Assembly: GCF_027620315.1 (NCBI RefSeq)
Contig: NZ_JAPNNL010000036.1
Span: forward strand, 1 to 46,905
Source of the DNA: Nonomuraea corallina
GTDB lineage: Bacteria; Actinomycetota; Actinomycetes; Streptosporangiales; Streptosporangiaceae
Length of the DNA stretch: 46,905 nucleotides
Reading direction: 5' to 3'
Below the pieces are notes generated by a model, which was given only the letters and a program-made list of their open reading frames with translations, did not search any database and had not been told where the DNA came from. The translations under genes and the position numbers were made by a program. Each line of letters begins with the position of its first letter. Position 1 is the first letter of the stretch. Positions 39,988-46,905 of the stretch are shown here, piece by piece.

Positions 39988-41760
39988 TCAGGTGGAGGCG
40001 CGCACCGGAGCGGGATCGGCCGGGGCGCCGTGCCAGCTCTGCCACAGAGCGGCGTAGGAGCCGCCCGCCGCCACCAGCTCGTCGTGGGAGCCCAGTTCGG
40101 TGATCCGGCCGTCCTCCACCACCGCCACCCGGTCCGCGTCGTGCGCGGTGTGGAGCCGGTGCGCGATGGCGATGACCGTGCGCCCGTCCAGCACCGCGGC
40201 GAGCGAGCGCTCCAGGTTCCTGGCGGCCCGGGGGTCGATCAGCGACGTGGCCTCGTCCAGCACCAGCGTGTGCGGGTCGGCGAGCACGAGCCGGGCCAGC
40301 GCCAGCTGCTGCGCGTGCGCGGGTGAGACCGTCAGGCCGCCGGAGCCGACCACCGTGTCGAGCCCGTCGGGCAGGCCGAGCGCCCAGTCCAGGGCGTCCA
40401 CGGCGGCGAGCGCGTCGCGTACCGCCTCCTCGTCCGCGCCGGGGCGGGCGATCAGCAGGTTGTCCCTGAGCGTGCCCTTGAACACGTGGTGCTCCTGGGT
40501 GACCAGCGCGACGTGGCCGCGTAGCTCGGCCGGCGGCAGCTCCACCAGCGGCACGCCGCCCACCGTGACGGTCCCGGCGCGGGGCCCGTGGATGCCCGCG
40601 AGCAGCCTGCCGAGCGTCGACTTGCCCGCGCCCGACGGCCCCACCACGGCCAGCCGCTCGCCGGGCCGCACGGTCAGCGACACGCCGTGCAGCACGTCCC
40701 GGCCCTCCCGGTAGGCGTAGCGCACCTGGTCGGCGCTGAGCCGCTCGTCGGCGGGCCGGCCGCCGGCGGGCTCCCGGTCCTCGGGCACGTTCGCGACGCC
40801 GAGCAGCCGCGCCATGGACGCCCCACCGACCTGGAGCTCGTCGACCCACATGAGGAACCGGTCGAGCGGGTCGACGAGCTGCTGGGCGTAGAGGACGGCG
40901 GAGGTGACCTGCGCCAGCGTCACCCACCCGCCGCTGTGGAGGAACCCGCCGGCCAGCAGCGTCGCCACGACCGGCACCATGTAGCCCAGCTCGACCGAAG
41001 GGAACCAGAGGGTGCGCAGCCCGAGCGTGTAGCGTTCGGCGGCGAACGAGCCGGCGATGTCGCGGTCGGCCCGCTCCCGCCGCCGCCGTTCCAGGCCGAG
41101 CGCCTCCACGGCCCTGGCGCCCTCCACGGTCTCGGCCAGCCCCTCGGTCATCTCCGCGTACGCGGCGTTCTCGCGCAGGTAGCCGTCCCTGGCCCGGTGG
41201 AGGTACCAGCGGGTGGAGAAGTACATCAGGGGCGCGGCCAGCAGCATCGGCAGCATGAGCAGCGGGCTCACCAGCACGATCGCGCCGATGGTGATGACGA
41301 ACGTGACGGCGGCGATCAGGGTCTCCGGCACCGCGTGCCGTACCGTCCTGGACAGCGAGTCGACGTCGCGCGACGTCCGGGTCAGCAGGTCGCCCGCCCC
41401 CGCCCGTTCCACGGTCGACAGCGGCAGGGCGAGCACCCGTTCGACGAACTCCTCGCGCAGCTCGGCCAGCACCTTCTCGCCCAGCCTGGCCGAGGCCAGC
41501 ACCGCGTACCTGACCAGCACGCCCTGCAGCAGCATGAACCCGGCGACCCCGGCGGCGAACAGCGCCACGTTCACCGCGACGCCGCGCTCGACGTCCTCGA
41601 CGAGCGCGCCGAGCTGCCACGGCACCACCAGACCGGCGACGGCGGCGAGCGCGTGCAGGGCCAGGGCGGCGGCGAGCCGCCGGGGATACTTCAACGTCAA
41701 CCGGCGCGCGTAGGCGCGCACCTGCCTCCGGTCGGCGACCGGGAGGATCTCGCGGGCCAT
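39988..41760 (-). CDS. ABC exporter half-transporter B (intact Walker motifs, degenerate signature)
   Basis: A 590-residue fused membrane/ATPase half-transporter with about six transmembrane helices (residues 25-300) and an ABC ATPase domain (about 340-570). Walker A GPSGAGKS (374-381), Q-loop Gln422, Walker B LVLDE (499-503) and the switch His534 are intact. The signature that should read LSGGQ is SPAHAQ (479-484), which cannot form a normal ATP site. It pairs with the preceding half (41760-43448). The start ATG (41758-41760) overlaps the stop of that gene by one base. The heterodimer probably exports lipids, peptides or drugs; the substrate is unknown. Confidence 0.92.
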   Translation of the reverse strand: MAREILPVADRRQVRAYARRLTLKYPRRLAAALALHALAAVAGLVVPWQLGALVEDVERGVAVNVALFAAGVAGFMLLQGVLVRYAVLASARLGEKVLAELREEFVERVLALPLSTVERAGAGDLLTRTSRDVDSLSRTVRHAVPETLIAAVTFVITIGAIVLVSPLLMLPMLLAAPLMYFSTRWYLHRARDGYLRENAAYAEMTEGLAETVEGARAVEALGLERRRRERADRDIAGSFAAERYTLGLRTLWFPSVELGYMVPVVATLLAGGFLHSGGWVTLAQVTSAVLYAQQLVDPLDRFLMWVDELQVGGASMARLLGVANVPEDREPAGGRPADERLSADQVRYAYREGRDVLHGVSLTVRPGERLAVVGPSGAGKSTLGRLLAGIHGPRAGTVTVGGVPLVELPPAELRGHVALVTQEHHVFKGTLRDNLLIARPGADEEAVRDALAAVDALDWALGLPDGLDTVVGSGGLTVSPAHAQQLALARLVLADPHTLVLDEATSLIDPRAARNLERSLAAVLDGRTVIAIAHRLHTAHDADRVAVVEDGRITELGSHDELVAAGGSYAALWQSWHGAPADPAPVRAST

Positions 41761-43448
41761 CAGGTCTCCCCTCGCGTCACCGCGGCCGCGTACGCCGGGC
41801 AGGCCGCCAGCAGGTCGCGGTGGCCGCCCTCGGCCGCGACCCGGCCGTCCTCGACGTAGAAGACGTGGTCGGTCCGGTCCAGCACCAGCGGGCTTGTCGT
41901 GCAGACCAGCGTGGTGCGGCCCGCGCGGGCCGCCGCCAGCCGGCCGGCGACGCGCGCCTCGGTGTGGGCGTCGACGGCGCTGGTCGGCTCGACCAGGATG
42001 AGCACCTCGGGATCCGCCAGCAGCGCCCGGGCCAGCCGGAGCCGCTGCTGCTGCCCGCCGGAGAACTCCCGTCCCGCCTCCGCCACCTCCGCGTCGAGCC
42101 CGCCGGGCAGCGTCTCGACGATGTCCTCGGCGCAGGCCGCGCGCAGCGCCCGGTCGATCCGCTCCCGGGGCGCGGTGCCGCGCACGTCCAGCTCCTCCCG
42201 CAGCGGCCCGCTGAACAGGCGGGCGCCGTTGTCGGCCACCAGGATGCGCGAGCGCACCTCGGCCATCGGCAGGGCCGCCAGGTCGGTGGAGCCGAAGGTG
42301 ACGTCGCCGGTGGAGTAGCGGCCCAGCCGGTCGGCGATCTCGATGGCGTCCTCGGGCCGGGCCGCGGCGAGCGCGGTGAGCGTGCCCGGCTGCAGGGTGA
42401 CGCCGCTGTAGCTGTCGCGCAGCACGCCGCCCGCGGCGCTGCCCGTGCCGCCGGTCACCTCCGGCTCGATGGACAGGATCCGCACCACCCGGCGGGCGGC
42501 CACGTGTCCCTTGGTGAGCCGGTCGGCCGCCTCGGTGATCGTGCGCATCGGCGCGATCAGGAAGACCGCGTACGCGTAGAAGGCGACGAGCTGGCCGACG
42601 GTGATCCGGTCGTCGACCGCGAAGGCCGCGCCGACGCTGGTGACGAGCGCGATGAGCAGTCCGGGCAGCACGATCTGGGCGCCTTCGAGCAGCGACTCCA
42701 CCCGGGCGACGCCGACGCCCGCGTGCCGGACGCGCTGCGACTCCTCGCGGTAGCGCTCGGCGAACACCTGCTCGCCGCCGATGCCGCGGAGCACCCGCAG
42801 GCCGGCCACGATGTCGGCGGACCTGGTCGACAGCTCGCCGGCCAGGTCGCGCTGCCGCTTCTGCCTGCGGTGCAGGGGGCGCAGCAGCGGCGCGACCGCC
42901 GCCGTCATGACGGGCACGCCGATCAGGACCATGAGCCCGAGCACGGGCGAGGTGGAGACGAGGATCACGGTCACGGTGACGATCGCCATGACGGCCCCGG
43001 AGGCGCGCAGCAGGATGTCCATCGAGCCGCCGATGTGCGCGATGTCGGAGTTGCCGACGCTGACGACCTCGCCGGTCGACAGCCGTTTGGACAGGGTGGC
43101 GCCGAGCCTGGCCGCCTGCCGGGTGGTCAGCTGGACGGTGCGGTAGGCGGCCGACAGCCAGTTGTAGACGGCGAACCGGTGCCGCATGATCCCGGTGAAC
43201 GCCTGCACCAGCCCGAGCCCGAGCAGGATGGCCGACCAGCCGAGCAGCGCGCCGGTGTCCTTGACCCGGAGCGCGTCGACGCCCATCCCGATCGCGGCCG
43301 GCACCAGGGCCTGGGCGAGCCACCAGGCGGTGGCGAAGGCGATGCCGCCGAGGAGCGCGCGGCGCTGCCGCCGGGCGTTCCACCACAGATAGCGGAACGG
43401 GCTGCGGATGTCGGGCGTGCCGGGGTCGGCGTCGGGAAGGCTTCGCAT
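41760..43448 (-). CDS. ABC exporter half-transporter A (intact signature, degenerate Walker A)
   Basis: A 562-residue half-transporter with the same layout. Its ATPase domain has an intact signature FSGGQ (462-466). The Walker A is lost (about 361-370 reads AAARPEDAIE), the Walker B Asp is replaced by Val (LVEP, Val486-Glu487), the Q-loop lacks Gln and the switch His is replaced by Thr (CTTSP). These losses are complementary to those of half B, so one ATP site in the dimer is complete (half B Walker motifs and half A signature) and the other is dead. This asymmetry is well known in heterodimeric exporters such as TmrAB and BmrCD. ATG 43446-43448; divergent from the phosphotransferase. Confidence 0.92.
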   Translation of the reverse strand: MRSLPDADPGTPDIRSPFRYLWWNARRQRRALLGGIAFATAWWLAQALVPAAIGMGVDALRVKDTGALLGWSAILLGLGLVQAFTGIMRHRFAVYNWLSAAYRTVQLTTRQAARLGATLSKRLSTGEVVSVGNSDIAHIGGSMDILLRASGAVMAIVTVTVILVSTSPVLGLMVLIGVPVMTAAVAPLLRPLHRRQKRQRDLAGELSTRSADIVAGLRVLRGIGGEQVFAERYREESQRVRHAGVGVARVESLLEGAQIVLPGLLIALVTSVGAAFAVDDRITVGQLVAFYAYAVFLIAPMRTITEAADRLTKGHVAARRVVRILSIEPEVTGGTGSAAGGVLRDSYSGVTLQPGTLTALAAARPEDAIEIADRLGRYSTGDVTFGSTDLAALPMAEVRSRILVADNGARLFSGPLREELDVRGTAPRERIDRALRAACAEDIVETLPGGLDAEVAEAGREFSGGQQQRLRLARALLADPEVLILVEPTSAVDAHTEARVAGRLAAARAGRTTLVCTTSPLVLDRTDHVFYVEDGRVAAEGGHRDLLAACPAYAAAVTRGET

Positions 43449-43568
43449 GGCCCGTCAACAGTCGCAAAGCCGCAGGTTGATCGGCAAACCATTTACCCGG
43501 AGCGTGTCGATCACCCGACGTTTCGTACAAGGTATGACAGTCTGGGCGCGCCCCCTCACACCCGCCCC

Positions 43569-44213
43569 ATGAGTACGCCAGAATCGTCTCTCGTGGAACA
43601 CGGGTACACCAACAGCACAGTCGGAGACGGCGCTCTGGTCGTCAAGTGCTATCAGGGGCCCGACGCCGCCGTCCGGCTCCGGACGGAGGCGCGGTTCCTG
43701 CGGCGCCTGCGCCGGCGGCTGCCGGTGCCGAGGCTGCACGCGGTCACCGACACCAGCGTGAGCATGGCCTACGTGCCCGGCGTCCACGGTCAGGACCTGC
43801 TCGACGACGGCCACCCGGTCGAGGTCCTCGCCGAGTGCGGCCGGGCGCTGGCCCGGCTGCACCGGATGGGGTTCGTGCACGGCGACTACGGGCCGCAGAA
43901 CATGCTGTTCGACCCCGAGACGTTCGAGGCGGTGGCGATCCTCGACTGGGAGTGGGCGCATCCCGGCCGGCCGGTGGAGGACCTGGCGTGGTGCGAGTGG
44001 ATCGTCCGCGCCCACCATCCGGAGCACGTGCCCCACCTGCGGCACTTCTTCGAGGCCTACGCGGGGCCGGTGCCCTCGTGGGAGGAGCGGCACGCGTCCA
44101 TGCTCACCCGCTGCCGCAACCTGCTGGAGTTCGCCGCGCGGTGGGAGCCGGGCGGCGAGGGCGAGAAGCTGTGGCGGCAGCGGATCGACGACACCGCCGA
44201 CTGGGTGGCCTGA
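43569..44213 (+). CDS. Small aminoglycoside phosphotransferase-like kinase
   Basis: A 214-residue protein of the APH/choline-kinase/fructosamine-kinase fold. Lys26 in the beta strand (ALVVKCY) would bind ATP. Glu40 (TEARFL) is the paired helix residue. The catalytic loop is VHGDYGPQNMLFD (about 114-126) with Asp117, and the Mg-binding ILDWEWAHPGRP (about 134-145) has Asp136. It is much shorter than typical family members (about 260-300), lacking part of the C-terminal lobe, so it may be a minimal small-molecule kinase. Substrate unknown. ATG 43569. Divergent from the ABC exporter with a 120-base gap. Confidence 0.83.
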   Translation: MSTPESSLVEHGYTNSTVGDGALVVKCYQGPDAAVRLRTEARFLRRLRRRLPVPRLHAVTDTSVSMAYVPGVHGQDLLDDGHPVEVLAECGRALARLHRMGFVHGDYGPQNMLFDPETFEAVAILDWEWAHPGRPVEDLAWCEWIVRAHHPEHVPHLRHFFEAYAGPVPSWEERHASMLTRCRNLLEFAARWEPGGEGEKLWRQRIDDTADWVA

Positions 44214-44279
44214 TCGCCGCCGGCCCCGACCAGCCGTTCGATCCGAACGCTCCCCCGCCGGGGCCTGCTCCCGGCCGAT

Positions 44280-45776
44280 TCAGCCTTCTCCGGCCGTGAC
44301 CACCGGCTCCCGAGCCCCGAAAAGCGTTTCCAGATCGGCGAGGAGCACGTCGCCCCGCGCCTGCGCCGCCTCGATGAGATCCCGGTGGAAACCCGTCAGT
44401 GAGAAGATCGCGAGCGTCGCCGCCGAGGTGTCGTGGCCCTGCTGCGAAAGCAGCCCTGCGAGCAGGTCCAACCAGTCGAGATCGGCGACCCCCCTCTTGG
44501 TGATCGTCGCCTTCGCCTCGCCGATGAGGCCGACGACCGCTCGACCGCCTCGCTTGTCCAGCGCGATGACGTCGATCTCGTGCTTGGCCCGGCCCTTCCC
44601 GTCGTTGACCACCGTCGAGGTGACCTGCCCTGCGGCGCGCAGCGCGGTGGCCGACCGACCCCGCAGCCAACCCCTGGCGCACTCCTCGAAGTGCGGGCCG
44701 AGGACCCGGGAGTCGAAGGTGGGTCGTGCCCTGCGCCAGGCCTCCGCTCCCTGGCCGGTCTCCACCAGGTCGCGCTGCGGCACGGTGATCAGATTGTGGA
44801 ACCGTACGATGGGGTCGACCACGCTGATCACCGGACGCCGCTCCCACAACGGATCGCTGTCGTACCGCAGGTAACCTGCGGTGACCAGCGCCTCGATGGG
44901 GCGAGTCAGCGACGTGCGGGACAGTTCCAGCAAGCCGCCGATCTTGCTTGGGCTCGTCGCTCCACCGGCGACCGCGTTGATGATCGCGTAGTGCAAAGAG
45001 CTTCCCGTGAAGCGCGGGTCCTCTCGGAGCAGATACTCGCTCTCGCTCTCCGAGAACAACGCCTGGCTGGGGTCGAGAGCCGTGGCCGCGACCCAGTCGT
45101 CCACCTCCGCGAGAGATTGCGGCGGTGGCACGTTGGCCAGGTTGCGGTAACCCGGGGAACCGCCGTAGACGGCGTGCACCCGTAGGGCCGCGTGCGGATC
45201 ACCGATGCCCCAGTGGCGAGCCATGGTAGACAAATTGAACGGATGCAGCCGCAGGTCGACGGCGGCGCGTCCGCGGAGTGCCTTCGTGCCGGACAGCAGT
45301 TCGTTCATCACCGAGAGCGCCGAGCCGCACACGATCACCCGGCCGCCATCCGGAGCCTCTCCCGCCTGCGACCGGTCGTAGAGCAGTTGCAGCAGGCCGG
45401 GCAGTTCAGGGGAGTGCGCCATCCAGTACGGCAACTCGTCGATCACCAGCAACCCGCCCCGACCCGCCGTCAACTCGATGGCCGTGGTCAGGAGGGTCTC
45501 CCAATCGGCGTCGGCCATGAGCCCGGGGGCGATTCCCGCGTACCGTGCGATCTCCGTCGCGAACCGCCGCCTGGCGGGGGCCACGCCCTCCTCCGCGACC
45601 GCCGTGACGTAGAGACCATGCGCGGTTTCGGCCAGGGCGCGGAGCAGGTAGCTCTTCCCCACCCGCCGCCTGCCGGACACGACGGCCAACCGCAGCCGGC
45701 GATCCGGGTGCTCAAGAAAGCTGGTCAACACCGACCATTCCTTCTCACGGGCCAGGACCCGCTGCGGCTTCTCCAT
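44280..45776 (-). CDS. AAA-type ATPase with nuclease-like (DUF234-type) C-terminus
   Basis: A 498-residue protein of the archaeal-type ATPase family. Walker A is GRRRVGKS (35-42), Walker B LLVIDELPY (109-117), and a sensor segment is VIVCGSALSVM. The middle is a winged-helix region (GGLLELSRTSLTRPIEALVT). The C-terminal part, about 398-498, has EIDVIALDK and IGEAKA: Asp402, Glu420 and Lys422 fit the D...ExK pattern of PD-(D/E)xK nuclease folds. Such proteins are scattered by horizontal transfer, and their function is generally unknown. The base composition looks less GC-rich than the neighbours. ATG 45774-45776 with a nearby GAGGTGA. The upstream region has a promoter-like sequence with an inverted repeat. 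Confidence 0.85.
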   Translation of the reverse strand: MEKPQRVLAREKEWSVLTSFLEHPDRRLRLAVVSGRRRVGKSYLLRALAETAHGLYVTAVAEEGVAPARRRFATEIARYAGIAPGLMADADWETLLTTAIELTAGRGGLLVIDELPYWMAHSPELPGLLQLLYDRSQAGEAPDGGRVIVCGSALSVMNELLSGTKALRGRAAVDLRLHPFNLSTMARHWGIGDPHAALRVHAVYGGSPGYRNLANVPPPQSLAEVDDWVAATALDPSQALFSESESEYLLREDPRFTGSSLHYAIINAVAGGATSPSKIGGLLELSRTSLTRPIEALVTAGYLRYDSDPLWERRPVISVVDPIVRFHNLITVPQRDLVETGQGAEAWRRARPTFDSRVLGPHFEECARGWLRGRSATALRAAGQVTSTVVNDGKGRAKHEIDVIALDKRGGRAVVGLIGEAKATITKRGVADLDWLDLLAGLLSQQGHDTSAATLAIFSLTGFHRDLIEAAQARGDVLLADLETLFGAREPVVTAGEG

Positions 45777-45788
45777 CGTGTCACCTCA

Positions 45789-45816
45789 TTTGTATGCTCT
45801 GAAACATACTAATCAA
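45789..45816 (-). promoter_or_regulatory. Candidate promoter/operator of the ATPase gene
   Basis: On the minus strand TTGATT (complement of 45811-45816) is followed after 16 bases by TACAAA (complement of 45789-45794). Between them lies an inverted repeat GTATG-N8-CATAC (45792-45796 and 45805-45809). It is close to the ATG (12 bases from the -10), so the transcript would be almost leaderless, even though GAGGTGA lies there too. Operator function is inference. Confidence 0.4.
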
Positions 45817-45869
45817 GCCCATCGGTCCATCGGCGATTTCGCCGACTTTACAGCCGGACCCTTTTCTGG

Positions 45870-45875
45870 TTGACA
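45870..45875 (+). promoter_or_regulatory. TTGACA -35-like element before the AAA regulator
   Basis: TTGACA is a perfect consensus -35, but it is only 21 bases from the ATG, so the transcript would be leaderless. TGTG-N5-CACA (45876-45888 region) beside it is an imperfect inverted repeat. No clear -10. Confidence 0.3.
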
Positions 45876-45896
45876 TGTGCGAGTCACACTCAGGTC

Positions 45897-46905
45897 ATGT
45901 CAGAGGCGCTGTACGGCCGCGCCGCCGAGCTGGACAGGGTGCGGCTGCTCCTCGACGCGGCGCGGGCCGGAGACGGCGGCGCGCTGGTCCTGGCGGGACC
46001 GCCGGGCATCGGCAAGACCGCCGTGCTCGGCCGGGCCGAGGCCATGGCCGGCGGGTTCACCGTCCTGCGCGCCCGCGGGGTGCCGCAGGAGACGCGGCTG
46101 GCCGGGTCCGGGCTGCACGCGCTGCTGCGGCCGGTGGCGGGGCTGGTCCGCTCGCCGGTGCTGGCGCGGGCGCTACGGCTGGGCGCGGCCGGGGGCGGGA
46201 TGGCGGTGCCCGCCGCGGTGCTGGAGTTCCTGGCCGAGCTGGCGGCGGCCGAGCCTGTGCTGGTGTGCGTGGACGACCTGCACCTGCTCGACGAGGTCAG
46301 CAGGGAGACGCTGGGCTTCGCGGCCAGGAGGGTGTCGGGCGAGCGGATCGCGCTGCTGTTGGCGGTGCGGGACCCGGCCGGGCTGCCGGAGGACGTGCCC
46401 GTGCGGGCGCTGGAAGGGCTGGACCCCGCCTCGTGCCGGGCGCTGGCCCACGAGCTGGCGGGCGCGCTCCCCGACGACCTGGACGCCTGCCTGGCCCGCC
46501 TGGCGGGGGGCAACCCGCTGGCGTGGCGCGAGCTCGTCGGATCGCTGACGCCCGAGCAGCTCGCCGGGCTGGCCGCGCCGCCCACGGGCCTCCCACCGGG
46601 CGGCCGCCTGCACCGCGCGCACGCCGAGCGGCTGGCCCGGCTCCCGCAGGCCACCCGGTTCCTGCTCCTCCTGCTCGCCGCCCACCCCGGGCTGGACACC
46701 GAGACTCTCCGCCGGCCGGCCGGGTGGCGGCCCGAGCCCGGCGCCGAGGGGCGGCCGCGCCGGGACCTCCTGCCGGCCGATCCCCTCGCCGTCCTGGCGC
46801 CGGCCGAGCGCGCCGGGCTGATCAGGGCGGACGGCGGGCGGTACGTGTTCACGGACGAGACGGTGCGCGCCGTCGCCTACGCGGAGGCGCCGCCGGCCCG
46901 CCGCC
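45897..46905 (+). CDS. Large AAA ATPase regulator (LuxR-type), 5' part; runs off the window
   Basis: The frame is open from ATG 45897 to the end of the window (336 codons). GPPGIGKT (34-41) is the Walker A, and PVLVCVDDLHLLD (about 120-132) the Walker B. The following stretch (VRALEGLDPASCRALAHELA, GGNPLAWRELVGSL) is the pattern of the NACHT/AAA domain of large LuxR-family (LAL) regulators. The expected C-terminal helix-turn-helix lies outside the window, so this assignment is probable, not shown. Divergent from the ATPase gene. Confidence 0.82.
   Translation, partial: MSEALYGRAAELDRVRLLLDAARAGDGGALVLAGPPGIGKTAVLGRAEAMAGGFTVLRARGVPQETRLAGSGLHALLRPVAGLVRSPVLARALRLGAAGGGMAVPAAVLEFLAELAAAEPVLVCVDDLHLLDEVSRETLGFAARRVSGERIALLLAVRDPAGLPEDVPVRALEGLDPASCRALAHELAGALPDDLDACLARLAGGNPLAWRELVGSLTPEQLAGLAAPPTGLPPGGRLHRAHAERLARLPQATRFLLLLLAAHPGLDTETLRRPAGWRPEPGAEGRPRRDLLPADPLAVLAPAERAGLIRADGGRYVFTDETVRAVAYAEAPPARR

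Noticed and set aside
39988..43530. One long minus frame that seems to join both ABC halves
   Set aside because: It reads a wrong frame through half A. The real genes are two, overlapping by one base at 41760.
41820..43568. Plus-strand open frame extending upstream of the phosphotransferase
   Set aside because: It is antisense to ABC half A; only the part from ATG 43569 has kinase motifs.

Overview
The window comes from a very GC-rich, high-coding-density actinobacterial chromosome. The evidence is: a mycothiol gene (mshB), a DUF3117 gene, frequent GTG/TTG starts, and a gene order that recalls the Mycobacterium tuberculosis Rv1202-Rv1232 region (mgtE-like, DUF1003, mrp, tatB, htrA, anti-sigma factor, sigE, O-methyltransferase, DUF3117, tag, DivIVA-like, LOG, dapE). 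The style fits a filamentous actinomycete, perhaps Streptosporangiales; this placement is inference, since no rRNA or typing gene is present. No tRNA, rRNA, CRISPR array, insertion sequence or phage gene was seen. No stretch over 300 bases lacks a gene; the largest gap is 31179-31431.

Region by region. 1-5200: the tail of a hypothetical protein, a DUF6529 membrane protein, a CitE-like lyase, a small hypothetical, an EamA exporter, a soluble PRC/MgtE-N/CBS protein and a DUF1003 membrane protein. 5380-10972: the envelope-stress block. sigE, a zinc anti-sigma factor, htrA and tatB read leftward; mrp and an O-methyltransferase read rightward. sigE has an ECF-type promoter in front of it, so it probably activates itself. 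11049-22301: leucyl aminopeptidase, DUF3117, a PaaX/PaaG pair, 3-methyladenine glycosylase, a DivIVA-like membrane protein with a perfect 30-bp tandem repeat, two LOG paralogues, and the lysine/diaminopimelate genes dapE and dapC with a 7Fe ferredoxin.

22319-31178: a lipoprotein solute-binding protein and a methyltransferase precede the most unusual part of the window. Two paralogous multi-domain DNA-binding-type proteins (24389-26344 and 28217-30061) flank an SF1 helicase that carries a RelE-like N-terminal domain (26349-28169). A cysteinyl-tRNA-synthetase-like protein lacking KMSKS follows 16 bases later and ends in a strong double hairpin. I read these four genes as one candidate module of unknown function.

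31432-46905: penicillin-acylase-family hydrolase, MBL-fold hydrolase, a small membrane protein with HExxH, a secreted Pro/Thr-repeat protein, DUF6113 and mshB, an S9 peptidase, a heterodimeric ABC exporter whose two nucleotide sites are degenerate in complementary ways, a small phosphotransferase, an ATPase with a nuclease-like C-terminus, and the start of a large AAA regulator that runs off the window.
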